Assembly (NCBI GenBank): GCA_902773285.1
Contig: CACYDS010000108.1
Coordinates: 1-11,878, forward strand
Length of the DNA: 11,878 nt
Reading direction: 5' to 3'
Origin: an uncultured Pseudomonadota bacterium
GTDB taxonomy: Bacteria; Pseudomonadota; Alphaproteobacteria; RUG11792
Shown here: one piece after another, positions 1 through 7,403 of the stretch
Layout: each line of letters starts with the position of its first letter
Position numbering within the stretch: position 1 is the stretch's first letter
Program-made: the position numbers and the translations under genes
Notes under the pieces: generated by a model
Database searches by the model: none
Seen by the model: the letters and a program-made list of their open reading frames with translations, nothing else
What the model was told of the DNA's origin: nothing

Positions 1-2
1 AG

Positions 3-656
3 AATGATAATAATAAAGAGATTAATATCCAAATCAACCAAGAACAAAACCAAGAAAATCTTGATTTAGTACAAAATGAGAATAATCAAACGAATAAAGA
101 AAAGGAGAATGAGCAAGTTAAAATTAACAAGATTAAAGAGAGCATGCTAATTAACCAATCTTTTTTATCCAATGATTTAAACGACGACGAGGAAATAAAT
201 AAAGAGACCGATCGTAAGGTTAATCTCAAGAATAAGATTAATCTAATTAATCAGCATTTAAATAAATATGACAATCAACAAAACGCCAACAGTAAATATA
301 ATATTATTATAAACAATAACCAAAGTTATCTCAATAATAAAACCTATACTCAACCAAAAAGCATGAAAAGTAAAAAGCAAATATTTTTGCCCCTTAACCA
401 AAAAGGCCAAAACAGTCTGAAAATTGACGACATAAACATGAGCGAAATTGAACAGAATAAACGGAAGAACATGTCGAAAAATTTGAAAAAAGAAATAACA
501 TCTAAAAGAAATATAGTTAAAGAGGGTATGAATGTCAACGAGAAGAATTCAATAGAAGACAAAGAAAACAGAATACTTGAGGTCCCCCCAAAAAACGAAG
601 AAATTAAACAATTGCGTGAGAAGTTAGAAGATGTAGAAAACTTGGAAAACAAATAA
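3..656 (+). CDS. Asn/Lys-rich low-complexity protein, 5' end outside the window
   Basis: The reading frame is open from the first bases of the window to TAA at 654-656, giving 217 visible residues. They are dominated by Asn, Lys, Glu, Gln and Ile with almost no hydrophobic blocks, which suggests a disordered or coiled-coil protein. An ATG at 144 has a weak AGAG-like sequence ahead of it. However, the same biased composition continues upstream of it in frame without a stop, so the gene most likely starts before the window. The C-terminal 30 residues are charged and helix-prone (NEEIKQLREKLEDVENLENK). No membrane segment or known domain is visible, and I do not recognise the family. A strong terminator follows 35 bases after the stop, which supports a real transcribed gene. 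The alternative is a 170-residue protein starting at 144. Confidence 0.6.
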   Translation, partial: NDNNKEINIQINQEQNQENLDLVQNENNQTNKEKENEQVKINKIKESMLINQSFLSNDLNDDEEINKETDRKVNLKNKINLINQHLNKYDNQQNANSKYNIIINNNQSYLNNKTYTQPKSMKSKKQIFLPLNQKGQNSLKIDDINMSEIEQNKRKNMSKNLKKEITSKRNIVKEGMNVNEKNSIEDKENRILEVPPKNEEIKQLREKLEDVENLENK

Positions 657-690
657 ATAATTTTTGAAGCGAATATACAAATTTGACACC

Positions 691-724
691 AGGATGGCCC
701 TGAGACTGGGGCCATCCTTTTTTT
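691..724 (+). terminator. Intrinsic terminator after the Asn/Lys-rich gene
   Basis: A perfect 10-bp stem (AGGATGGCCC at 691-700 with GGGCCATCCT at 709-718) encloses an 8-base loop. It runs directly into seven T residues (718-724). The GC-rich stem stands out in AT-rich surroundings. It separates the upstream gene from the plus-strand gene series that starts near 985. Confidence 0.93.
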
Positions 725-923
725 ACTGCGCAAAAAAATAGGGACTGAAGTGCAAATAAAGATATAACCGGGAACATAGCGAAATATCAGACATTCTCCC
801 TAGAAATATGGAACTGCTTTAAGATCAGCTTGCCAGCATTCTGGGATATTTATTCTGAAAAAACAGGCTCTTGACCTGCATGATTTCTATTTGTTTTATA
901 CATTATGAACTCAAATGCAGATC
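725..923. other. Intergenic stretch with no recognisable gene
   Basis: Between the terminator and the promoter at 924-952 I find no open frame of useful length, no tRNA-like cloverleaf and no clear repeat. The word CTTGACC occurs twice (870-876 and 923-929); the second copy is the -35 region of the promoter called here. The first is followed by TATACA at 897-902, but at a 20-base spacing that is too long for a good promoter. Confidence 0.6.
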
Positions 924-952
924 TTGACCGAGACTTTATAGCAGGCTATCCT
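924..952 (+). promoter_or_regulatory. Probable sigma70-type promoter of the zinc-ribbon/rnhA/tmk unit
   Basis: TTGACC (924-929, 5 of 6 consensus) and TATCCT (947-952, 4 of 6) are separated by exactly 17 bases. Transcription would begin near 959, about 25 bases ahead of the ATG at 985. It is the best match in the gap following the terminator. Confidence 0.55.
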
Positions 953-984
953 GTGAATGAATATATGAGTTAAATTTTTTGAGT

Positions 985-1632
985 ATGAATTTAAAGTGTC
1001 CGTATTGTGGATGTGGTTATGATATCGGGGCGGAGATACTCAAAAGTCCAATTGGAAGTGAAAAACTCGGATATGGATGGTGGCTCCGGTGTTACCGTTG
1101 CAAACGAAAATGGTGGCTAAAAAATACATCCGTTGAAATCGCAATGAATCCTCCGATAAAGATCGATAAACTTAAGCAAATTCAACGAATTTCGTCTCTG
1201 TCTAAAAAGAAAGCTGTATTTGGAAAAAGGTGTAGCATTAAAACATGGACATGTGTAATGTGGCTATTAATAATTGGAAGCTGTGCGCTAGGTTATCAAT
1301 ACAGATCTGTTTTTTATAAATTTTTAATAGAGAAAGCTAGGCATTTGTCAGAAACTGTCGCAGGCAAAATTACTATGACTGATGTTAAATACGAACTTAT
1401 GGTTGATAATACGATTACAGTTACTGGGAGTATACTGAATTATGATGAACGCGCAATAACCAAAGTGAATGGGGTAAAGATTTCTGTTTTTGATGGTCAA
1501 TCGTTGGTCATAACCTGGAATAATGATTTCGAAGATTTACGAATTTTGCCCCAGCAAAAAATTCCTTTTTCTGCGAGCAAGCAGTTGCCAAAGGATATAA
1601 AAAATATAAGGGTAGAGGTTTCTTTTTTCTGA
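985..1632 (+). CDS. MJ0042-type zinc-ribbon membrane protein (DUF3426-like C-terminus)
   Basis: The 215-residue protein opens with a zinc ribbon: CPYC (Cys5, Cys8) paired with CYRC (Cys36, Cys39), followed by a WW pair typical of the MJ0042/zinc_ribbon_5 family. A basic linker leads to one membrane helix (about residues 88-106). The remaining 85 or so residues form a beta-rich domain resembling DUF3426 (pattern: TVTGSILNYDE, later LPQQKIPF). The ribbon should be cytoplasmic and the C-terminal domain periplasmic. Such proteins are common in alphaproteobacteria, but their role is unknown. An in-frame TTG at 979 is an alternative start with GAG nine bases upstream. I chose ATG 985 because the family usually begins within a few residues of the first CxxC; neither start has a strong ribosome binding site. 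The stop overlaps the ribosome binding site of rnhA, indicating co-transcription. Confidence 0.85.
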   Translation: MNLKCPYCGCGYDIGAEILKSPIGSEKLGYGWWLRCYRCKRKWWLKNTSVEIAMNPPIKIDKLKQIQRISSLSKKKAVFGKRCSIKTWTCVMWLLIIGSCALGYQYRSVFYKFLIEKARHLSETVAGKITMTDVKYELMVDNTITVTGSILNYDERAITKVNGVKISVFDGQSLVITWNNDFEDLRILPQQKIPFSASKQLPKDIKNIRVEVSFF

Positions 1633-1641
1633 GGTGAATTA

Positions 1642-2151
1642 ATGAATTCTAGTTTTGAAATTGAGGATCTTGAGTTTTCGGATTTTGTAAAGCATCTGAG
1701 ACCTAATGACAAGATAGAGATATATACCGATGGTTCATGCATTGGCAACCCTGGGCCAGGTGGATGGGCAGGCGTGTTTATTCATCGTGACAAAAGGACA
1801 AATATTTCAGGATTTGAGAAAAGTACGACAAATAATCGAATGGAATTAATGGCCGCCATAGAATCTGTAAACCACGTGCCAGAAGCAATTTCTGCAACGA
1901 TATATACAGATAGCACATATGTTAAAAATGGCATTACATCTTGGATAAAAAGCTGGCAGAGTAACAACTGGAGATCAGCATCTGGAAAACCAGTCAAAAA
2001 TCAAGATCTTTGGATCGCTCTAGTAGAAGCAATAAAATCTAAAAATATCGAATGGGTTTGGGTCAAAGGGCATGCGGATTGTGTCAATAACAATAATGCG
2101 GATTTTGTCGCGCGTAGTGCTATTGTTTCCTCCTATATGGAGAATTCCTAA
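1642..2151 (+). CDS. rnhA: Ribonuclease HI
   Basis: This type 1 RNase H cleaves the RNA strand of RNA-DNA hybrids (R-loops, primers) using two metal ions. The carboxylates Asp30, Glu68, Asp90 and Asp154 and the catalytic-loop His144 all sit exactly 20 residues after E. coli Asp10, Glu48, Asp70, Asp134 and His124. The catalytic core therefore has no net insertion or deletion. Motifs YTDGSCIGNPGPGGW, TNNRMEL, YTDS and KGHA are visible. The 20-residue N-terminal extension is acidic and unusual compared with the roughly 155-residue family norm; total length is 169. The start at ATG 1642 is fixed by TGAGGTGA at 1630-1637, which overlaps the stop of the preceding gene. The stop directly abuts the tmk start, so the two are surely co-transcribed. 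Confidence 0.97.
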   Translation: MNSSFEIEDLEFSDFVKHLRPNDKIEIYTDGSCIGNPGPGGWAGVFIHRDKRTNISGFEKSTTNNRMELMAAIESVNHVPEAISATIYTDSTYVKNGITSWIKSWQSNNWRSASGKPVKNQDLWIALVEAIKSKNIEWVWVKGHADCVNNNNADFVARSAIVSSYMENS

Positions 2152-2772
2152 ATGTTCATAACTTTTGAAGGCGGAGAAGGAACGGGGAAGAGCGTTCAAG
2201 CAAGTCTACTGAAGGATTTTTTGATTAGTTCTGGTGTAGATGTCGTTTTAACACGAGAACCAGGCGGCACCACTTTTGCAGAAGAAATACGTAAGATTTT
2301 GCTAACTGGAGAACCTGAAAAAATCTCTCCATTAACTGAAGCACTAATGTATTTGGTTGCGCGCACTGATCATTGGGAAAGAAAAATTAAGCCAGCACTC
2401 AATGCTGGAAAAGTCGTCATATCTGATCGATTTCAAGACTCAAGTGTGGTATATCAGGGGCTCTGTAAGGGCGTTGATATGAATGTGCTAAACGCAGTTT
2501 ATTCGTCTATTACCAATAACCAAATGCCGGATAGAACATATCTTATAGACCTGGAACCTGAAATCGGTCTTGCAAGATCGTTATCTCGCAACAATTCCGA
2601 AACGCGATTTGAGAAAATGGATATATCATTTCACAGAAAAGTGCGAGAGGGCTTCTTAGAACTATCACACAAATATGCTGATAGATATCTTGTTCTTGAT
2701 GGCTCTTTATCTATACCAGAAATCCAAGAATTGATCCGAGATGATTTGTCTAATTTTTATCAATTGCGTTAA
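2152..2772 (+). CDS. tmk: Thymidylate kinase
   Basis: This enzyme phosphorylates dTMP to dTDP with ATP, an essential step in dTTP supply. The 206 residues match the family length. The P-loop GGEGTGKS lies at residues 7-14, the dTMP-binding TREPGGT at 34-40, and DRFQDSSVVYQG at 92-103. The lid region around residues 143-157 contains SLSRNNSETRFE. The Glu in the P-loop with Arg supplied from the lid is the bacterial type II arrangement. ATG 2152 follows the rnhA stop with no gap; TGGAGA at 2138-2143 inside rnhA serves as ribosome binding site. Many bacteria have holB downstream of tmk; here a MotB/OmpA-like gene follows after about 90 bases with its own probable promoter. Confidence 0.97.
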   Translation: MFITFEGGEGTGKSVQASLLKDFLISSGVDVVLTREPGGTTFAEEIRKILLTGEPEKISPLTEALMYLVARTDHWERKIKPALNAGKVVISDRFQDSSVVYQGLCKGVDMNVLNAVYSSITNNQMPDRTYLIDLEPEIGLARSLSRNNSETRFEKMDISFHRKVREGFLELSHKYADRYLVLDGSLSIPEIQELIRDDLSNFYQLR

Positions 2773-2807
2773 GAAAAACATGATCTGCTCGGCAGGAGAT
2801 GATACGC

Positions 2808-2836
2808 TTCAAGCGGCTAGTTTCAAGTGATATACT
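2808..2836 (+). promoter_or_regulatory. Extended -10 promoter ahead of the MotB/OmpA-like gene
   Basis: TGATATACT at 2828-2836 combines the extended TGn element with TATACT (5 of 6 consensus). TTCAAG at 2808-2813 is a weak -35 at a 17-base spacing. Transcription would start near 2843, downstream of an in-frame GTG at 2827. This is part of the reason for preferring ATG 2866 as the start of the next gene. Confidence 0.45.
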
Positions 2837-2865
2837 ATGGGAGAGGAATAAGGTTTGATTTTGAT

Positions 2866-3822
2866 ATGGCTTACTTAAGGCGAAGAGAGCAAGAAGAAGT
2901 AAACATATGGTCCGGTTTTGTTGATGCGTTATCAACAGTTTTGTTGGTTTTTATATTTGTTTTAGTTGGCTTTATCGCATCGCAGGTCTATTTATCAGGC
3001 ATAATTTTTGATAAAAATTCTTCGCTTTCTGCAGTGCAAGACAGATTGTCACGCGTTTGCAAATTATTGAATTTAGAAAAGGATAAAACGTCAGAGTTAT
3101 CAGATAAGAATGCCAATCTTGCGAAACAGATTTTGGAATTAAACGAAACCGTAGCAAATCTTCAGAGCATGTTTGATAGAGAAGAGGAACTGAAAAATAA
3201 GGAGCACGAGGCAAAGGTATCACTTGAGGAAAAAATCGAAGAATTAACAAAAAATTTGAAAGATGTCATGGCAGCATTGGCGGCTGAACATAAAACATCA
3301 GAGGAACAAAAGAAGGCTCTGGAATACATCAAGAAAGAAAATCTAAAGCTGAATGAATTGACGAAGCTAAGTTCGTATCGTTCTGAATTTTTCGACAAAT
3401 TACAAAATATCGTGAAAGATAAAAGCGGAATAAAGATAGCTGGCGATCGTTTTATATTTCAGTCTGAGCTGTTTTTCGATTCTGCGTCGGATGATTTAAG
3501 TGACGAAGGGGAAAAGCAAGTTGCTGAGTTGGCAAATGTAATTAAGGAAATCGGCGAAAAAATTCCGAAGAATATCAAATGGATTTTACGAGTTGATGGG
3601 CATACAGATGAACGCCCAATAAATAGCGGAAAATTCACATCGAATTGGGAGCTTTCTGCTGCGCGAGCGATTTCTGTAGTTAAATTTCTAATAAAAAAAG
3701 GAGTATCTCCAAAAAATCTTGTCGCAGCGGGCTTTGGGGAAAATCAGCCGATATCAAGTGGCAAAAGCGCTAAAGATTTAGCAAAAAATAGGCGCATAGA
3801 ATTTAAATTGGACGAAAGATGA
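2866..3822 (+). CDS. MotB/TolR-like inner-membrane protein with OmpA peptidoglycan-binding domain
   Basis: The 318-residue protein probably bridges inner membrane and cell wall. A short basic N-terminus and the segment WSGFVDALSTVLLVFIFVLV (residues 15-34) match the MotB/ExbD/TolR membrane helix; Asp20 sits where the proton-binding Asp of MotB lies. A long charged coiled coil (about residues 50-180) follows. The OmpA-like domain (about 196-318) has GHTD (Asp248) and LSAARA (Arg267), the pair that binds diaminopimelate in OmpA proteins. Family knowledge suggests pairing with a MotA/TolQ/ExbB-like channel protein, but none is encoded nearby. A frame from GTG 2827 would add 13 residues; I prefer ATG 2866 because a promoter -10 overlaps that GTG and the family begins shortly before the arginine cluster. 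It overlaps gmk by four bases, so the two are probably translationally coupled. Confidence 0.85.
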   Translation: MAYLRRREQEEVNIWSGFVDALSTVLLVFIFVLVGFIASQVYLSGIIFDKNSSLSAVQDRLSRVCKLLNLEKDKTSELSDKNANLAKQILELNETVANLQSMFDREEELKNKEHEAKVSLEEKIEELTKNLKDVMAALAAEHKTSEEQKKALEYIKKENLKLNELTKLSSYRSEFFDKLQNIVKDKSGIKIAGDRFIFQSELFFDSASDDLSDEGEKQVAELANVIKEIGEKIPKNIKWILRVDGHTDERPINSGKFTSNWELSAARAISVVKFLIKKGVSPKNLVAAGFGENQPISSGKSAKDLAKNRRIEFKLDER

Positions 3823-4391
3823 AAAAACTTATACTTGTCTTCTCTGGTCCTTCAGGCGCTGGAAAATCAACCTTGATAAATTATTTACTGAAAGAATTTA
3901 ATGATGCTAGGTTGACGGTTTCGCACACCACACGTAAGCCCAGAGACGGAGAGACAGAAGGCATAAGTTACAATTTTGTAACAAAAGAGCAATTTTTAAG
4001 AATGGTCGAAAATGACGAGTTTGTCGAACACGTAGAATGCTTTGGCAATTATTATGGAACGTCTAAGAAGGCCATCAATGATGTGCTGAAACGCAAAGAT
4101 ATCTGTGTTCTGGATCTGGAATATGAGGGGGCCTATGCTATCTTAAATGACGCAAATTTCAAGAATAGATGTGTCGGAATATTAGTTTTGCCACCATCTT
4201 ACAATGCACTAAAACGACGTTTGGTGGAGCGTAATTCCGAAACTCCGGAAAGCTTGGATAAACGACTAAATGATTCATTTAAAGTTAAAAAAATAGCACA
4301 ATATCAATTCGTTTTGATAAATAAGGAAATAGAACATTCAAAAAGACAGATAATAGATCTTGTTCACACACTTAAGGCAGAAGAAACATGA
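3819..4391 (+). CDS. gmk: Guanylate kinase
   Basis: This enzyme converts GMP to GDP with ATP. The P-loop GPSGAGKS is at residues 10-17 and the GMP-binding SHTTRKPRDGE at 35-45. Further GMP contacts are expected from Glu70, Tyr79 and the NYYGT motif. The Arg-rich lid and C-terminal segment (RRLVERNSETPESLDKRL) is present. At 190 residues it is slightly shorter than the roughly 205 typical, the difference being at the C-terminus. The usual D-I-D-x-Q-G segment reads DLEYEG at 99-104, so Glu101 replaces the second Asp and Glu103 the Gln, a conservative oddity. ATGA overlaps join it to both the preceding MotB/OmpA-like gene and the following mrdA, so the three form a coupled unit. Confidence 0.96.
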   Translation: MKKLILVFSGPSGAGKSTLINYLLKEFNDARLTVSHTTRKPRDGETEGISYNFVTKEQFLRMVENDEFVEHVECFGNYYGTSKKAINDVLKRKDICVLDLEYEGAYAILNDANFKNRCVGILVLPPSYNALKRRLVERNSETPESLDKRLNDSFKVKKIAQYQFVLINKEIEHSKRQIIDLVHTLKAEET

Positions 4392-6217
4392 GTAACCGCA
4401 GAGATGATAGGCGTTTTTTCAATAAGAGGGTTTCGATTTTTGTCATAATACAGCTTGTTTTAGGCATTGTAATTTTAGCAAGGCTTGTATATCTGCAGGT
4501 ATATCATTCGTCTTACTATAAGTTACTTTCAGATAAAAATAGAATTGTAACAAGACAAATGCTGCCCACGCGAGGTATGGTAACTGATGCAAAAGGACGA
4601 ATATTGGCATCAAATAAGCCAATATATATGGCACTGTTAGATCTCGGCGAACTCAAGCACAGCAATCTTCAAAAAGGAATAGAAATATTACTTGGACGAC
4701 ATAATTTATCTCTGGATGTGCAAAAAAAACTAAACAACATACCGAAGCGAATAACTGATTCCAATCGATATATTTGTTTGCAAAAGGATTTAGATTGGTC
4801 TGATTTATCAAAATTTTATGTAATGTCTTCTCAGATCCCAGAAATATCGATTACAAAAAGTCACATGAGAACATACAATTTTCCACGTGAATTCTCGCAT
4901 GTTCTCGGATATATTGGTTCACCTTCAAAGTGTGACATAGATACTAACGCTAACAGAACATTATTGCTACCAATGGCAAAAATCGGAAAAACTGGTATCG
5001 AAAAGCAGTATGATGAACAATTATTTGGCATTGCTGGTATAAGGCATATAGAGGTTAATGCTAAACGCCAATTTATGAGGGATATCGATAATATACAGGA
5101 AATTCCTGGAGATAACGTAAGTCTAACTATAAATCTCGACTTACAGTTAGAAGTTTATGAGATATTATCTCAGTATGACGGCGCTTCATGCGTCGTAATG
5201 AATGCGAGAAGCGGAGAAATACTGGCATTTGTTTCATATCCTGGTTATGATAGCAACCTGTTTACAAAAAAAACAAATGGCAAGTCTTTACAAGAACTTT
5301 ATCAAGATCCATACAATCCGATGATAAATAAAATTATAAATGGTCTTTATTCGCCTGGATCAGTTTTTAAAATGATGACAGCAATAGCCGGACTTAAAAA
5401 AGGTGTGATAACGAAGCATACACGATTTAATTGTTCAGGACATACTTTTCTTGGAAAGCATAAATTTCATTGTTGGAAATGGAAAAATGGCGGACACGGA
5501 TCCGTAGATCTCGAAGATGCGCTTGCTGAATCTTGCGACGTTTATTTTTATAACGTTGCAAGAATGCTCTCACCGGACGATATAGCTCAAGTAGCTCACG
5601 ACTTTGGATTGGGCGAAATTACGGGGATTGATCTTCCATATGAAAAATCGGGGCTAATCCCAACGAAATCATGGAAGCAAAAAACAAAAAAGCAAAAATG
5701 GACGACAGGGGATACGTTTAATATGGTAATCGGCCAAGGATATGTTTTGGTTACACCGCTACAGCTGGCAAAAATGATGGCAATCTTGGTTAATGGACAA
5801 AAAGTTATTACGCCCCATCTAAGCAAGCTTTTTGAAATTACTGAAACGCCGGTTTTAAATTATTCTAAGGCGCATATACAAATTATTTTAGATGGAATGG
5901 ATGCCGCTGTAAATTCGTGGTATGGAACGGCCAAAAATTCCGCAATCGAGGATGAAGAATTCAGGTTTGGCGGGAAAACTGGCAGTTCTCAAGTGTTTAG
6001 AATTTCTGAAAAGTTGAGACGATCCGGGAAAACTGTATCAGATGATTATTGGAAGAAAGAACACGCAGTGTTTGTTGGATATGCCCCAGTTCATGATCCA
6101 AGAGTTGTCGTCGCAGTCTTGATTGAACACGGCGGCAGTGGCTCCCAAACAGCAGCGCCCGTAGCTCGCAAGGTGTTACTAGCCACTAAGAAACACTTAC
6201 CAGAAATATTTAAGTAA
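4388..6217 (+). CDS. mrdA: Penicillin-binding protein 2 (elongasome transpeptidase)
   Basis: PBP2 cross-links peptidoglycan during cell elongation, working with RodA and the MreBCD proteins at the inner membrane with its catalytic domain in the periplasm. The 609-residue protein has one N-terminal membrane helix (about 15-37), a dimerisation/pedestal domain (about 40-245, including LPTRGMVTDAKGRILASN) and a transpeptidase domain (about 260-600). The active-site motifs are SVFK (Ser325-Lys328), SCD (382-384) and KTG (530-532). Cys349, Cys362, His370 and Cys383 lie where the E. coli enzyme binds zinc. The start at ATG 4388 overlaps gmk by four bases. In most alphaproteobacteria mrdA follows mreD and precedes rodA; here it lies upstream of mreC, two genes apart, with no rodA in the window. 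Confidence 0.97.
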   Translation: MSNRRDDRRFFNKRVSIFVIIQLVLGIVILARLVYLQVYHSSYYKLLSDKNRIVTRQMLPTRGMVTDAKGRILASNKPIYMALLDLGELKHSNLQKGIEILLGRHNLSLDVQKKLNNIPKRITDSNRYICLQKDLDWSDLSKFYVMSSQIPEISITKSHMRTYNFPREFSHVLGYIGSPSKCDIDTNANRTLLLPMAKIGKTGIEKQYDEQLFGIAGIRHIEVNAKRQFMRDIDNIQEIPGDNVSLTINLDLQLEVYEILSQYDGASCVVMNARSGEILAFVSYPGYDSNLFTKKTNGKSLQELYQDPYNPMINKIINGLYSPGSVFKMMTAIAGLKKGVITKHTRFNCSGHTFLGKHKFHCWKWKNGGHGSVDLEDALAESCDVYFYNVARMLSPDDIAQVAHDFGLGEITGIDLPYEKSGLIPTKSWKQKTKKQKWTTGDTFNMVIGQGYVLVTPLQLAKMMAILVNGQKVITPHLSKLFEITETPVLNYSKAHIQIILDGMDAAVNSWYGTAKNSAIEDEEFRFGGKTGSSQVFRISEKLRRSGKTVSDDYWKKEHAVFVGYAPVHDPRVVVAVLIEHGGSGSQTAAPVARKVLLATKKHLPEIFK

Positions 6218-6302
6218 TCATTACAATCAGTGTTTAGCCCTGTTTCTAATTCGTTCCGATTTTGATAACATATGATGGAACTTTCAGATATAGGATAAAG
6301 AT

Positions 6303-7403
6303 ATGAGATCATTGAGGCCGAAGATTGTCTTAAGTTGTGTTATAGCATTAGTCATTGCGGGTGGTACGTATTGCTATCTGCAACATACCGGAAATTATGT
6401 TATCGTTTGGGATGAAAAAATTGAATGCGCCGATGTTATGCCTGTGATCAATTCAGATGTTATACAACGTTTAAAATATATAGATCAGTCTGGTGGAGCA
6501 AGATATTTTTCACCTAAATTGCCACCCTTTTCGCGTTACGAACATTCTATCGGGGTATATGCAATTTTGAAAAAAGCTGGAGCTTCGAAAAAGGAGTTAG
6601 TTGCTGGATTGCTTCATGATGCGTCACATACGGTTTTTTCCCATGTTGGAGATTATATCTGGACTGATGATGTGAATGAATATACAAAAGAAAGTTATCA
6701 AGACAAAATACATCGAGAGTATTTGCGCAAAAATAAAATGGAAAAGACCTTGAATTTGATAGATATTACGCTTGATGATGTAGATATCAATAAAAATGAC
6801 TATAAGGCGCTTGAGCAACATCTCCCAGACATGTGTGCCGACAGAATACAATATAACATTCATACTGGAGTCATAATGAAAATGATAAGTCACAAAGAAA
6901 TCAAGGAAATAATGGAAAATTTGAAATTCAAGGATAACAAGTGGTTCTTTACAAATTTGGATATAGCCAGAAAATTTGCAAATTTATCGATTTATTTTAC
7001 CCAGAATTTTTGGGGAGCAAAGTGGAATACGACGATGAATATACATTTTGCGAACGCTTTAAAACGAGCACTGAAACTTAAGATAATCATGAAAGATGAC
7101 TTATTTTCCACTGACGAAATTGTTCTGAAAAAACTGACAAAAAGTAACGATCGCATAATACAATTGAATTTGCAACAATGTCAAAGTCCATTAAAGAGGC
7201 TTCCAGAGCAGAAGTATAGGACAGAGAAATTCTTTCCAAAATTTAGAGGAATTGATCCGCTAATAAGGAAAAAAGACGGAACATTTTCTAGGCTTAGTGA
7301 GATGGATATTATGTTCAAAAACAATTATGATACCGTTAAACAGTGGTGCAAAGACGGATATGCCATCGATGTTCTGGCCCCGCTTGAGGAGGAAAGGCAA
7401 TGA
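6303..7403 (+). CDS. Membrane-anchored HD-domain phosphohydrolase (SAMHD1/COG1078-like)
   Basis: The 366-residue protein carries the HD metal site of the dNTP triphosphohydrolase-like COG1078/SAMHD1 group. His81 lies in SRYEHSIGVY, His105-Asp106 in AGLLHDASHTVFSH, and Asp180 in CADRIQY; QRLKYIDQSGG at 55-65 is also typical. Family knowledge suggests hydrolysis of a nucleotide or another phosphoester; the substrate here is unknown. Unusually, residues 1-7 are basic and residues 8-26 form a hydrophobic helix, so the enzyme domain is predicted to sit in the periplasm. There is no clear lipobox. The start at ATG 6303 is supported by AGGA at 6292-6295, and no later Met precedes the conserved core, so the helix seems genuine. 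The usual segment before RxEHS (FPGATHTRFEHS in relatives) is altered to SPKLPPFSRYEHS. It overlaps the Fis-like gene by ATGA. Confidence 0.85.
   Translation: MRSLRPKIVLSCVIALVIAGGTYCYLQHTGNYVIVWDEKIECADVMPVINSDVIQRLKYIDQSGGARYFSPKLPPFSRYEHSIGVYAILKKAGASKKELVAGLLHDASHTVFSHVGDYIWTDDVNEYTKESYQDKIHREYLRKNKMEKTLNLIDITLDDVDINKNDYKALEQHLPDMCADRIQYNIHTGVIMKMISHKEIKEIMENLKFKDNKWFFTNLDIARKFANLSIYFTQNFWGAKWNTTMNIHFANALKRALKLKIIMKDDLFSTDEIVLKKLTKSNDRIIQLNLQQCQSPLKRLPEQKYRTEKFFPKFRGIDPLIRKKDGTFSRLSEMDIMFKNNYDTVKQWCKDGYAIDVLAPLEEERQ

Noticed and set aside
350..733. Minus-strand open frame opposite the Asn/Lys-rich gene
   Set aside because: Its Phe/Leu/Ser-rich translation is the expected shadow of Lys/Glu/Asn codons, and it begins beyond the terminator hairpin.
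905..973. Small frame of 22 codons from ATG 905 ahead of the zinc-ribbon gene
   Set aside because: It has no ribosome binding site and overlaps the best promoter in the gap; there is no sign of conservation.
2785..2795. CTGC-TCG-GCAG hairpin after tmk as a terminator
   Set aside because: The stem is only 4 bp and has no T-run after it.
2827..2865. N-terminal extension of the MotB/OmpA-like protein from GTG 2827
   Set aside because: An extended -10 promoter element overlaps this GTG, and the family-like N-terminus begins at ATG 2866.
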